This document shows positions 1 to 8,132 of a stretch of DNA of 64,000 nucleotides, piece by piece (position 1 is the first letter of the stretch; every line of letters begins with the position of its first letter). The position numbers were made by a program, and so were the translations under genes. Source of the DNA: Elusimicrobiota bacterium (GTDB lineage: Bacteria; Elusimicrobiota; Elusimicrobia; UBA1565; UBA9628); contig JACQAZ010000030.1 of assembly GCA_016194705.1 (NCBI GenBank), positions 97,124 through 161,123 of the forward strand, read 5' to 3'. The notes below the pieces were generated by a model, which was not told where the DNA came from, did no database searches, and saw only the letters and a program-made list of their open reading frames with translations.

Positions 1-150
1 CGGGTCTACACCCAGAGCCACATCGACTTCGTCGTCGAGGTCTTCGCGGAGATCGCCAAACGCAAGGACCTCATCCGGGGCATGAAGCTCCTCGAGAGCT
101 CGCCGCGCCTGCGCCATTTCACCGCGAAGCTCATGCCGGAGGTCGCGTGA
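1..150 (+). CDS. Tryptophanase / tyrosine phenol-lyase, C-terminal fragment
   Basis: Only the last 49 codons are in the window; the gene begins before base 1. The tail has the pattern RVYTQSHIDFVV followed by KRKDLIRGMK and LRHFTAKL, which matches the C-terminus of PLP-dependent beta-eliminating lyases (TnaA/Tpl), enzymes that split tryptophan or tyrosine into indole or phenol, pyruvate and ammonia. The two substrates cannot be told apart from this tail. The stop codon (148-150) overlaps the GTG start of the next gene (GTGA), suggesting translational coupling. Confidence 0.75.
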   Translation, partial: RVYTQSHIDFVVEVFAEIAKRKDLIRGMKLLESSPRLRHFTAKLMPEVA

Positions 151-2192
151 GAGCGTCCACGAGCCTCTGGGAGCCTCGAAAGGCGTCGCGCCTCTCGGGC
201 GTCGAGCTCTGCGCCTACGCCTCGCGCCTCATCGGGGCCGATGCGCGCCTGGTCCTCTGGGGCGGGGGAAACTCCTCGGTCAAGACCGCCGAGACCGACC
301 ACACCGGAAAGCGCGTGCGCGCGCTCTGGGTCAAGGCTTCGGGCTACGACATGAAGACGATCACAGCCGAGGGCTTCGCTCCCCTGCGCCTCGATGAGCT
401 GCTGAATTTGAGGGCGCGCACGGTCATGTCGGACGAGGAGATGACGACATATATCATGCGTTCCTCCCTCGATCCTAATGCGGCCAAGCCCTCGATCGAG
501 ACTCTGATGCACGCGTTCGTTTCGGCGCCGCACGTCTACCACACGCACGCCGACGCGGTGGCGGGGTTCACCTGCGCGCCGGGCAGCCAGGAGCGCACGC
601 GCAAAGCTTTCGGCGGCAAGGTCTTGTGGGTGCCTTACGTCCGTCCAGGCTTCCAGCTCGGCAGGTTCGTTGCCGAAGCCCTCTTGTCAAATTCCAAAGC
701 GCATAGCATGATATTGGATAAGCACGGGGCCCTCACTTGGGGTGAGGACGCCCAAGAGGCTTACGAAGAGATGATCTGGCTGACGCGCAGGGCCCTGGCT
801 TACCAAGCGGCCGCCGCTTCGCGGCGGTTGCGAGCGAGCTCCGCTCGCTCGCTCGTCACGACAAACGACCGAAAAGCTCTTGCGGCGAAGATTCTCCCTT
901 GGATCCGGGGCGAAGCCAGCAAGTTCAAGCGCGTGATCGTCCGTTGGGACGACTCCCAGGAGACTCTCGCCTTCCTCTCCCGTCCGGACGCCGAATCAAT
1001 TTCTCAACGCGGTCCCTTCTCGCCCGACCACACCTTGCAGACCAAGGCCCGTCCCCTGTTTTGGAAGCTCGACGGCCGGCTCTCGCTCCAGCGCGCCTTC
1101 GAGCGCTACCGCCGGTGGTATCAGACCTATTACCAGCACCACGCACCCAAAGGCACGCCGTGGATGGATCCTAACCCGCGCGTGATTCTCATTCCAAATA
1201 TCGGCCTCTTCACGACGGGCCGCGACTGGCAGAAAGCCGGCATCCCGCAGGACATCTACCGCCACACGATCGAGGTGCTCACGCGCGTGAGCGCCTTCGC
1301 GCGCTACGAGCCGCTCGACCTGCGGCATCTGGGCGACATCGAGTTCTGGCCGCTCGAGACCTACAAGTACCGCCTGCTTCCTCCCGAGGCCGAGTTTTCG
1401 CGCCGCGTGGTGTTCATCACGGGGGCCGCGGGAGCGATCGGCTCCGCGACGGCCGAAGCGTTCTGCGCGCGCGGCGCCCATGTCGCGCTGGCCGACCTCG
1501 ATCTCCCCAAGGCCCAAGACCTCTCCCGAAAACTGAATGCGAGGTTCGGCGAAGGCTCCGCTCTGCCCATACCCATCGACGTCGGCTCCGAGCAAAGCGT
1601 TCGAGACGCCTTCGCTCTTGCCGTCCTCAAATACGGCGGCATCGACGTCCTGTTCTCGAACGCCGGCATCGCCAAGTCGGCCTCCATCGAGGACCTCACT
1701 CTGTCCGACTGGGAGCGCAACCTGCGCGTCAACGCGACGGGGCATTTCCTCTGCGCGCGCGAGGCGATGCGCGTCTTCAAGGGCCAGGGCGTCGGCGGGG
1801 CCGTCGTCATCAACGCGAGCAAGAACGTGCTCGCCCCGGGCAAGGAGTTCGCGGCCTACAGCGCCTCGAAGGCGGCCTCGGTCCAGCTCGCTCGCGTGCT
1901 CGCGCTGGAAGCCGGCGAGCACGGCGTGCGCGTCAACGTCGTCAATCCCGACGCGGTCTTCGAGGGCTCCGGCCTTTGGTCGGCCGAGATGCGCCGCGGC
2001 AGGGCCAAGGCCCAAGGCATCCCCGCCTCCGCGCTCGAGTCGCATTACGCGGCGCGCAACATATTGAAAGCCAAGGTGACGGCCGCCGACGTGGCCGAGG
2101 CGGTGCTCTTCCTGGCCTCCGACCGTTCGGCCAAGACCACCGGCGCCCTGCTGCCGGTCGACGGCGGCCTGCGCGAGGCCTTCCCGAGATAA
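147..2192 (+). CDS. Bifunctional class II aldolase / short-chain dehydrogenase (RhaEW/YuxG-like)
   Basis: 681 aa. N-terminal class II aldolase/adducin domain (about residues 15-400) with the metal-binding H-x-H cluster HVYHTHAD near residue 129. C-terminal SDR domain from about residue 418, with the Rossmann motif TGAAGAIGSA and the YSASKAA catalytic tyrosine-lysine motif. Known family members cleave rhamnulose-1-phosphate and oxidise the lactaldehyde product; the actual substrate here is not shown. The GTG start overlaps the upstream TGA. A structured inverted-repeat element is embedded in frame at 811-863 (residues about 222-239, reading SRRLRASSARSL), between conserved parts of the aldolase half. 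See findings. Confidence 0.85.
   Translation: MRASTSLWEPRKASRLSGVELCAYASRLIGADARLVLWGGGNSSVKTAETDHTGKRVRALWVKASGYDMKTITAEGFAPLRLDELLNLRARTVMSDEEMTTYIMRSSLDPNAAKPSIETLMHAFVSAPHVYHTHADAVAGFTCAPGSQERTRKAFGGKVLWVPYVRPGFQLGRFVAEALLSNSKAHSMILDKHGALTWGEDAQEAYEEMIWLTRRALAYQAAAASRRLRASSARSLVTTNDRKALAAKILPWIRGEASKFKRVIVRWDDSQETLAFLSRPDAESISQRGPFSPDHTLQTKARPLFWKLDGRLSLQRAFERYRRWYQTYYQHHAPKGTPWMDPNPRVILIPNIGLFTTGRDWQKAGIPQDIYRHTIEVLTRVSAFARYEPLDLRHLGDIEFWPLETYKYRLLPPEAEFSRRVVFITGAAGAIGSATAEAFCARGAHVALADLDLPKAQDLSRKLNARFGEGSALPIPIDVGSEQSVRDAFALAVLKYGGIDVLFSNAGIAKSASIEDLTLSDWERNLRVNATGHFLCAREAMRVFKGQGVGGAVVINASKNVLAPGKEFAAYSASKAASVQLARVLALEAGEHGVRVNVVNPDAVFEGSGLWSAEMRRGRAKAQGIPASALESHYAARNILKAKVTAADVAEAVLFLASDRSAKTTGALLPVDGGLREAFPR
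811..863 (+). repeat. In-frame double-hairpin palindromic element, copy A
   Basis: Inside the aldolase-dehydrogenase gene. First perfect inverted repeat CCGCCGC (811-817) / GCGGCGG (821-827) with a 3-nt loop; then TT; then a second perfect 10-bp repeat GCGAGCGAGC (830-839) / GCTCGCTCGC (843-852) with a 3-nt loop; then TCGTCACGACA. The same order (hairpin ending in CGG, TT, hairpin beginning GCGAG, then TCnTnACGACA) recurs at 5761-5843 inside glcDE. Confidence 0.7.
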
Positions 2193-2193
2193 C

Positions 2194-4311
2194 ATGGCCA
2201 AGGGACAAGTTTTGGTCGTCACGACGGACAAGGCCCTGGTCGACGACCTGCGCCCCGCCATGCTCGGGCGAAGGTTCGAGCTTTTCGTCGTGCCGATGGT
2301 TCGCGACGCGGCGGTCAAGGTCGCTTCCGAGGAGTACACCGCGGTCGTCGCGGATTACTCGCGCATTCCTCCGCAGGACCGGGAAGCCTTGCTCCAGATC
2401 CACAAGCAGAGGGCGAGCTTCCCGCTGTTCGTGCTCGAGACCTTGGCCACGATCTCGCCGACGGAGGACCTGCCCTTGAGGCGCGTCCCCTGGCCCCCGC
2501 TCTCGGGCTTCCTCGACCAGATCCGCTCCGCGGAGCGGCCGATCGTGTTCCTCGCCGACCAGACCTTGTATTCGAGCCGCGCCCTGCAGGCCGCGCTCCA
2601 GCAGGCCGGGGTGCAGTCCACGAGCCTCGATTCGACCATGGGCTTGAGCGAGCTCTTGATGAAGACCGCGCCCCCCGCGACGCCGACCAAGCCCAAGAGC
2701 TTCTGGCAGAAGCTCGGCGGCGCCGAGGAGGAGGAGGCCCAGTCCCAGCGTTTGGGCAACGTCGCGATCGTACTGTTCCGGGGTCCCTTGGCGGAAGCCG
2801 AGGCTCTCGACGGGCGCATCCGCCAAGCCGTGCCCCGGGCGCTGTGCTACCTGGTCTCGAGCATCGACCCCGTGGGAGACGCGGTGGAGGCCCTGCGCGC
2901 GAACTTCCCCGCCGTGCTGATGCGCGAGCAGGCGGGGCGAGTCGCCGGGATCCTTGCCGACGCGAGCCAAGCCGTCACCATGCGCAAGGAAAAGCCGCGC
3001 CTGCTTCTGGTCGACAACAACAAGTCCGTCATGGACACTTTCGTGCAGAGCCTGGGCCCGACCGGCTACGACGTGTCCACGGTCACCGACGGCGAGCAGG
3101 CCCTGCGCATGACCACCGGCGGGAAATACCAGCTCGTCGTTCTCGGGCTCCCCCTGGCCTTCCTCCAGAACTCCTCTCTGGACCTGGCCAAGAAGCTGCG
3201 CGAACGCGACGAGAACCTCGCGATCATCCTGATGATCGAGCCGCATCCCCTGCCCACCGCGCTGCAGGCAGTGGCCCAAGCCTCGAGTTTGGGGTTGGAT
3301 GCGGCCATCATCAAGCCCGTGCAGCCTGCGCAGCTGCTCTACGAGGTCAAGAAGGCCCTGGAGCGCCGCTTCCTGATCTCCGAGAACGCGCGCCTCTTGA
3401 AGGAGACCCAGGAGCAGAAGGTCCAGCTCGAGCAGGTCAACGGCTTCCAGAAGAAATTCTTCGCGATGGTGGCCCACGACGTCAAGAACCCGCTGACCGC
3501 CATCCTGGGCTACTCCGAGGTCCTGGGCATGCGCCTCAAGGACCTGCCGAACGAGCTCAAATGCGCCTCCCACATCCACAGCGCGGCCAAGACGCTCAAT
3601 ACCTTGATCTCGGACCTCGTCGACTTGGCGGCCATCGAATCGGGCAAACTGCGCGTCAACATTGGGGCCATGGATCTGGCCTCCGTGGTCGGCGAGGTCA
3701 AGTCGCGCATCGACGTCGTGGCCCAGCAGCGCAAGATCGCTTTCGCGGTGCAGCTGCCCCCGGCGCTGCCTCAACTCGCGGGCGATCCCGCCCGCATCGG
3801 GCAGGTGGTCCAGAACCTCTGCACCAACGCGATCCAGTACACGAAGGAAGGCGGCTCCGTCACGATCCGCGTCGATCCGGCGTCCGATTGGATCACGGTC
3901 AGCGTCATCGACACCGGCATCGGCATCAAGAAGGAAGACCTGCCGCGCGTGTTCGAGCGGTTCTTTCAAACGCAGGAGGCGCAGGCGATGCGCAAGGCGG
4001 GCTTCGGCCTCGGCCTCAAGATCTCGCGCGAGATCGTGCAGATGCACGGAGGCGAGATCGGCATCGAGTCGGAGTACGGGAAGGGCTCGCGGTTCTTTTT
4101 CACCATCCCCGTGCCCAAGGCGGCCCCCGCGGCGTCCCCGCCGGCCCCTCCGGCGGCGCCCTTCACCGGCTCGCCGCCCCCGGCCGCGCCGGCGGGCCTG
4201 CCGGTCTTGCCGGCCACCCCGGTGCCCACGCCCGTGCCTCGGCCCGCGTCGGGGGCCGGGCCGTTTACGCCCCCGCCGATCACCAAGCCGCCCTTTCAGC
4301 GGGACAAGTGA
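2194..4311 (+). CDS. Hybrid sensor histidine kinase with degenerate receiver domains
   Basis: 705 aa, no membrane segment seen, so probably cytoplasmic. The N-terminus (residues 1-260) looks like receiver-type alpha/beta folds. A clearer receiver starts at about residue 267 (PRLLLVDNNKSVMD), but the usual phospho-acceptor Asp strand reads LVVLGLP, with Gly in place of Asp. A short coiled coil leads into HisKA (FFAMVAHDVKNPLTAILGYS, phospho-His near residue 428) and HATPase_c with N box LCTNAIQYTKEGG, DTGIGI and GFGLGL motifs. The last 70 residues are a Pro/Ala-rich tail. ATG lies 2 nt after the upstream stop; the GTGA overlap with glcDE suggests one operon. Confidence 0.9.
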   Translation: MAKGQVLVVTTDKALVDDLRPAMLGRRFELFVVPMVRDAAVKVASEEYTAVVADYSRIPPQDREALLQIHKQRASFPLFVLETLATISPTEDLPLRRVPWPPLSGFLDQIRSAERPIVFLADQTLYSSRALQAALQQAGVQSTSLDSTMGLSELLMKTAPPATPTKPKSFWQKLGGAEEEEAQSQRLGNVAIVLFRGPLAEAEALDGRIRQAVPRALCYLVSSIDPVGDAVEALRANFPAVLMREQAGRVAGILADASQAVTMRKEKPRLLLVDNNKSVMDTFVQSLGPTGYDVSTVTDGEQALRMTTGGKYQLVVLGLPLAFLQNSSLDLAKKLRERDENLAIILMIEPHPLPTALQAVAQASSLGLDAAIIKPVQPAQLLYEVKKALERRFLISENARLLKETQEQKVQLEQVNGFQKKFFAMVAHDVKNPLTAILGYSEVLGMRLKDLPNELKCASHIHSAAKTLNTLISDLVDLAAIESGKLRVNIGAMDLASVVGEVKSRIDVVAQQRKIAFAVQLPPALPQLAGDPARIGQVVQNLCTNAIQYTKEGGSVTIRVDPASDWITVSVIDTGIGIKKEDLPRVFERFFQTQEAQAMRKAGFGLGLKISREIVQMHGGEIGIESEYGKGSRFFFTIPVPKAAPAASPPAPPAAPFTGSPPPAAPAGLPVLPATPVPTPVPRPASGAGPFTPPPITKPPFQRDK

Positions 4312-6311
4312 TCCGGAGTCTGGAGTCCCTCGAGGAGGTCCTGATTCCTCGCTCGCTGCTGACATCCGAGGCCGACCTGGCGGCCTATTCCTACGACGGG
4401 GCGCTCGACCGCGGCCGGCCCGACGCGGTCGTGCTGGCTTGCTCCGCCGAAGAGGTCCGCCGCGCGGTGCAGTGGTGCGTCCGGCACAAGGTTCCCTTCA
4501 CCGCGCGCGGCGCGGGCACCAACCTCTCCGGGGGCTGCATCCCGTTGCGCGGCGGGCTGCTGATCGCACTCGCCCGCCTCGACAAGATACTGGCCGTCGA
4601 CACCGCGCGGCGCTGGGCCGTCGTCGAGCCGGGCGTCGTCAACCTGAGCCTTCAAAAGGCGCTCGCGGACCTCGGGTGCTTCTACGCGCCGGACCCCGCG
4701 AGCTTTAAAGTCTCGACCTTGGGCGGCAACCTCGCCGAAAACGCCGGGGGACCGCGCTGCCTCAAATACGGCACGACAACCAACCACGTCCTGGCCGTCG
4801 AGGCCGTCATGCCCGACGCCAGCGTGCAGAAGTTCGACCTCTCCGAGCCCGGCCCGGAGCTCGCGTCTTTGCTCGTCGGCGCGGAAGGGACTTTGGGCAT
4901 CGTCGTCAAGGCTTGGCTCAAGATCCTGCCTCTGCCCGGCAACATCCGCACTTTGCTCGCGGGCTTTTCCTCCATCGACGCGGCGGTCGAGTGCGTGTCC
5001 GCGATCGTGGCCGCGGGCGTGCTGCCCCGCGTGCTCGAGGCCTTGGACCGCACCACCGTCGAGTCCGTCGAGGCCTACTCGCACGCCGGCTACCCGCAGA
5101 CCGAGGCCGTCCTGCTCATCGAGGTCGACGGAGAGGAGCGCGAGGTCAAGTCCGACTCGGAGCTCGTCGAGGGCCTCTGCCGAAAGCACGGGGCCAGCGT
5201 GGTGCGCTCGGCCCAGGACGAGGCACAGCGCGAGAAGCTCTGGGAAGGCCGGCGCGGCGCGTATGCCGCGATGGCGCGCCTGGCGCCAAACGTGATGGTC
5301 GAGGACGGGGTCGTGCCGCGCGACAAGCTGCCCGAGGTCGTGCGCCGCATCCAGGAGATCGTGGGAAAGTACAGGCTGCGCGCCGGCCTCTTGTTCCACG
5401 CGGGAGACGGCAACATCCATCCAAACATCGCTTACGATGAGAGAGACCGCGATGAAACGGATCGAGTCAAGGCCGCCGGCCGCGAGATCCTGCAGGCCTG
5501 CGTCGAGCTCGGCGGCTCGCTCTCCGGCGAGCACGGCATCGGCGTCGACAAGCGCGAGGCGATGGCCTGGCTCTTCACGCCCGAGACCTTGGACCTGTTC
5601 CGGCGCATCAAGCGCGAGCTCGATCCGGACAACCTGGCCAATCCCGACAAGCTGTTCCCCCTTTCTTCCGACAAGGCCGGCCCCGGCCTCATCAAGCCCC
5701 CGAGCCCGTCCCTCTCGGAACAAGCGCAGCACCTCATATCCAAAGTCCGCCAATATGCCGCCGAGAACCGCACGATGTCCATCGCAGGCAGCGGTTCTCG
5801 GTTGCGAGACGTGCCCGAAGGGCACGTCTCGCTCCTAACGACATCGCTGAACCGCATCGTAGACCTCGACAAAAGAAACTATACGCTCACCGTGGAGGCC
5901 GGGATCTCGCCCTACGAGCTGCACATGAAGCTCAAAAAAGAAGGCTGCTTCATCCGCCTGCCCGACTGCGGCGGGACCCTCGGCGGCCTGCTCGCGGCCA
6001 AAGCCAATGCCAATCTCCGCGACGACCTGCTCGGCATGCGGCTTCTTTTGGCCGACGGCACGGTCGTCGAACTCGGCGGCAAGGTCGTCAAGAACGTGGC
6101 CGGCTACGACGTGCCGCGCCTTTTGCTGGGCTCCTGGGGCACGCTCGGCGTGATCCTCGAGGCGACCTTCAAGCTTTACGGCCGGCCGCAGGAGAAGCCC
6201 GCGGCCGATCCCGCCCCGAAGCCCTTCACGCCGGGCTCGTGGCACCGCAAAATCAAGAAGGCTTTTGATCCCAAGAATCTTCTCAACCCCTGGTTCTTTT
6301 CCGAGGGATGA
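4308..6311 (+). CDS. glcDE: Glycolate oxidase GlcD-GlcE fusion, FAD-linked
   Basis: 667 aa from a GTG that overlaps the kinase stop (GTGA); the open frame runs far upstream but matches nothing before this GTG. Residues 1-460 are GlcD: FAD-binding FTARGAGTNLSGGC, then FHAGDGNIHPN and GGSLSGEHGIG of the FAD-oxidase C domain. Residues about 480-667 resemble GlcE, a second partial FAD-binding module with the hallmark KNVAGYD. GlcD, GlcE and GlcF normally form one membrane-associated complex oxidising glycolate to glyoxylate; here D and E are one polypeptide and the Fe-S subunit GlcF lies at 10438. An in-frame hairpin element sits at the D/E junction (5761-5843). Confidence 0.85.
   Translation: MIRSLESLEEVLIPRSLLTSEADLAAYSYDGALDRGRPDAVVLACSAEEVRRAVQWCVRHKVPFTARGAGTNLSGGCIPLRGGLLIALARLDKILAVDTARRWAVVEPGVVNLSLQKALADLGCFYAPDPASFKVSTLGGNLAENAGGPRCLKYGTTTNHVLAVEAVMPDASVQKFDLSEPGPELASLLVGAEGTLGIVVKAWLKILPLPGNIRTLLAGFSSIDAAVECVSAIVAAGVLPRVLEALDRTTVESVEAYSHAGYPQTEAVLLIEVDGEEREVKSDSELVEGLCRKHGASVVRSAQDEAQREKLWEGRRGAYAAMARLAPNVMVEDGVVPRDKLPEVVRRIQEIVGKYRLRAGLLFHAGDGNIHPNIAYDERDRDETDRVKAAGREILQACVELGGSLSGEHGIGVDKREAMAWLFTPETLDLFRRIKRELDPDNLANPDKLFPLSSDKAGPGLIKPPSPSLSEQAQHLISKVRQYAAENRTMSIAGSGSRLRDVPEGHVSLLTTSLNRIVDLDKRNYTLTVEAGISPYELHMKLKKEGCFIRLPDCGGTLGGLLAAKANANLRDDLLGMRLLLADGTVVELGGKVVKNVAGYDVPRLLLGSWGTLGVILEATFKLYGRPQEKPAADPAPKPFTPGSWHRKIKKAFDPKNLLNPWFFSEG
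5761..5843 (+). repeat. In-frame double-hairpin palindromic element, copy B
   Basis: At the GlcD/GlcE junction. First inverted repeat CCGAGAACCGC (5761-5771) / GCGGTTCTCGG (5791-5801), perfect over 11 bp; then TT; then GCGAGACGTGCCC (5804-5816) / GGGCACGTCTCGC (5820-5832), perfect over 13 bp with a GAA loop; then TCCTAACGACA. CGGTTGCGAG and the trailing TCnTnACGACA are shared with the element at 811-863, while arm sequences differ but remain paired (compensated). Confidence 0.7.
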
Positions 6312-6314
6312 AGA

Positions 6315-6336
6315 CGACTGTACTCGAGTACAGTCG
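6315..6336. promoter_or_regulatory. 22-bp perfect palindrome containing CTGT-N8-ACAG (LexA-like box)
   Basis: A 22-bp perfect palindrome starts 4 nt after the glcDE stop. Its core (6318-6333) has the spacing CTGT-N8-ACAG of proteobacterial LexA operators. No T-run follows, so it is a poor intrinsic terminator. It lies 80 nt upstream of the toxin-antitoxin start. LexA identity is inference from motif only. Confidence 0.35.
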
Positions 6337-6380
6337 GTAGGAGTCCGAACTTTGCTTGACATCCCTCCCTCGCCCGTCCC

Positions 6381-6410
6381 TTGACAATAATAGTTTACCA
6401 AGGTAAACTA
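6381..6410 (+). promoter_or_regulatory. Toxin-antitoxin promoter with overlapping palindromic operator
   Basis: -35 TTGACA (6381-6386), 17-bp spacer, -10 TAAACT (6404-6409). A 9-bp inverted repeat TAGTTTACC-AA-GGTAAACTA (6391-6410) covers the spacer and the -10, the position expected for antitoxin autorepression. The start ATG at 6416 coincides with the predicted transcription start, so the mRNA is probably leaderless. Confidence 0.65.
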
Positions 6411-6415
6411 AAGTT

Positions 6416-6634
6416 ATGAATAGGTCCGAGGTGTTCGCCACCAAGCTCCCGCGTGAGCTCAAGAAGCAGATCGACCAGGTCTGCGGCCTTCTGGGCCTGC
6501 GCAAGAATTTCCTGATCGAGGAAGCCGTAAGGGAAAAGCTCGAGGATCTGCTGGATGCCTACGACTTGCGGCAGGCGATCGGCGAAGCCTCGGGTTTCCA
6601 TTCCTGGGAATCGATCAAGAAAGAGACCCGCTGA
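6416..6634 (+). CDS. Ribbon-helix-helix antitoxin (CopG/MetJ-type)
   Basis: 72 aa. The N-terminus has the beta strand FATKLPRELKKQIDQ and two helices LLGLRKNFLIEEAVREKLE typical of ribbon-helix-helix DNA-binding antitoxins; the acidic/aromatic C-terminus SGFHSWESIKK would wrap the toxin. Its stop is directly followed by the toxin start. The palindromic operator over its promoter supports autoregulation. ATG at 6416 is predicted to be the first transcribed codon. Confidence 0.8.
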   Translation: MNRSEVFATKLPRELKKQIDQVCGLLGLRKNFLIEEAVREKLEDLLDAYDLRQAIGEASGFHSWESIKKETR

Positions 6635-6895
6635 TTGTCCTACCGCGTCGAGTTCGAGACCAGGGCTCGCAAGGAGTTCCTGGACCTTCCCAATGAGGCC
6701 GTCCGCCGGCTGAGCCCCGTCTTCGACGACTTGGCAGCCGACCCCAGGCCGCCGGGCGCCAAGAAACTAGCCGGCGTGGACGGCTACAGGATCCGTAAGG
6801 GAGACTACCGCGTCCTGTACAAGATCGATGACAAGAACCGGCTGGTGCGTGTCTTCCGCGTAGGCCACAGGCGCGAGGTCTACCGCCGGCCTTGA
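6635..6895 (+). CDS. RelE/ParE superfamily toxin
   Basis: 86 aa, TTG start immediately after the antitoxin TGA (no gap). The conserved RelE core is clear: YRVEFETRARKEFLDLP at the start, GDYRVLYKIDD in the middle and VGHRREVYRR at the end. RelE members cut mRNA on the ribosome, ParE members poison gyrase; the RxGDYRVLY and GHRxxVYR pattern is closer to RelE. The position between glcDE and glcF suggests the module was inserted into a glycolate oxidase locus. Confidence 0.85.
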   Translation: MSYRVEFETRARKEFLDLPNEAVRRLSPVFDDLAADPRPPGAKKLAGVDGYRIRKGDYRVLYKIDDKNRLVRVFRVGHRREVYRRP

Positions 6896-6927
6896 AACGT
6901 GGGCCGCGTCGAAAACGCGGCGGGGCG

Positions 6928-6936
6928 TGATATCAT
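6928..6936 (+). promoter_or_regulatory. Extended -10 (TGATATCAT) seven bases before a GTG start
   Basis: TG-A-TATCAT at 6928-6936 is followed by 7 nt and the GTG at 6944. This fits the recurring -10/start-codon pattern seen across the window and predicts a leaderless message. Confidence 0.45.
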
Positions 6937-6943
6937 AGAGTCC

Positions 6944-8131
6944 GTGCGGAAAATCGCCATCGCGCTGCTGCTCGCTCTCGCCGCCCGCCCCGCGGGCGCC
7001 CTGCAGGCCGGCATCGACGTCCTCGAGGCCCAGGGCTTTGCGCCGCTGGCGGGCAAAAGAGTCGGACTCATCACCAACCACACGGGCGTCGACGCCTCGG
7101 GCCGCACGACGATCGACGCGCTGTTCGCGGCCAAGAACTTACAGCTCGTCGCGCTTTTCTCGCCCGAGCACGGCATCCGCGGCGACAAAAACGGCGGCGC
7201 TCCGATCGGCGACGCCAAGGACCCTGTCACCGCCCTTCCTATCTATAGTCTTTACGGCGCGACCAAGCGCCCCACGGACGCGATGCTCAAGGGGCTCGAC
7301 GCTCTGGTCTTCGACATCCAGGACGTCGGCGCGCGCTTCTACACTTATTTGTCGACGATGGGGATGGCCATCGAGGAGGCGGACAAGCGCCGCATCGCCT
7401 TCGTGGTCCTCGACCGCCCCAACCCGATCGGCGGCGAAACGCTCGAGGGGCCCGTCCTCGACGGCCCGTTCACCTTCACGGGCTACTTCCCGGTCCCGGT
7501 GCGCCACGGCATGACGCCGGGCGAGATGGCGCGCCTGCACGCCGCCGCAAAAGGGCTCACGCTCGCTCTGACGGTGGTGCCGCTCCAAGGCTGGAGCCGC
7601 GCGACGCTCTACGACCAGACGGGCTACGCCTGGATCAATCCCTCGCCGAACATCCGGAGTCTCGACGCGGCGCTGCTTTATCCGGGAATCGGGCTCTTCG
7701 AGGCGACCAACATGTCCGTGGGGCGGGGGACCGACGCGCCCTTCCTATGGTTCGGAGCGCCTTGGCTCGACGCCCGGAGCTTGGTCCAAGTCCTCGATGC
7801 CGCGCGCCTGCCCGGAGTGCACTTCGAGGTCGAGGACAAGACACCGGCGCAGGACCTCTACGCGGGCAAGCTCTGCCGAGGCGTGCGCATCGAGGTGCTC
7901 GACCGCAGGAGCGTCCGAGCCGTCGATATCTTCGTGCACGCGGTCTGCGCCCTGCGCGATCAGAAAGTCGCCGACTTTCATTTGATCGCGGCCCAGGCGA
8001 AGACGATGACGGGCTCGGACCTCTACGGCGCGGTGTTCGGCTCGAAGGACTCTGCCGCCGGCATACTCTCGCGCTTCGAGGGCAGCTGGCGGGGCTTCGC
8101 CGCGGCCCGGACTCCGTTCCTGCTGTACTAG
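6944..8131 (+). CDS. DUF1343 / NamZ-like exo-beta-N-acetylmuramidase, secreted
   Basis: 395 aa from GTG 6944, chosen because it begins a good signal peptide (VRKIAIALLLALAARPAGA). The body has DUF1343 family patterns: GKRVGLITNHTGVD, FSPEHGIRG, DIQDVGARFYTYLSTM and LDRPNPIGG. Characterised family members release N-acetylmuramic acid from peptidoglycan ends, so a periplasmic role in wall turnover or recycling is likely. It converges on the phosphoesterase gene with one base between the stops. Confidence 0.85.
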   Translation: MRKIAIALLLALAARPAGALQAGIDVLEAQGFAPLAGKRVGLITNHTGVDASGRTTIDALFAAKNLQLVALFSPEHGIRGDKNGGAPIGDAKDPVTALPIYSLYGATKRPTDAMLKGLDALVFDIQDVGARFYTYLSTMGMAIEEADKRRIAFVVLDRPNPIGGETLEGPVLDGPFTFTGYFPVPVRHGMTPGEMARLHAAAKGLTLALTVVPLQGWSRATLYDQTGYAWINPSPNIRSLDAALLYPGIGLFEATNMSVGRGTDAPFLWFGAPWLDARSLVQVLDAARLPGVHFEVEDKTPAQDLYAGKLCRGVRIEVLDRRSVRAVDIFVHAVCALRDQKVADFHLIAAQAKTMTGSDLYGAVFGSKDSAAGILSRFEGSWRGFAAARTPFLLY

Positions 8132-8132
8132 C

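Noticed and set aside
1942..4365. 807-codon minus-strand open frame opposite the kinase
   Set aside because: Low-complexity R/G/E/D-rich translation without any domain; it is the antisense of a clear histidine kinase in a GC-rich genome.
4296..5825. 509-codon minus-strand open frame opposite glcDE
   Set aside because: Antisense artefact; the + strand has full FAD-oxidase motifs.
6308..6340. Palindrome as glcDE terminator
   Set aside because: Perfect palindrome without loop or T-run; regulatory site is at least as likely, so it was not called a terminator.
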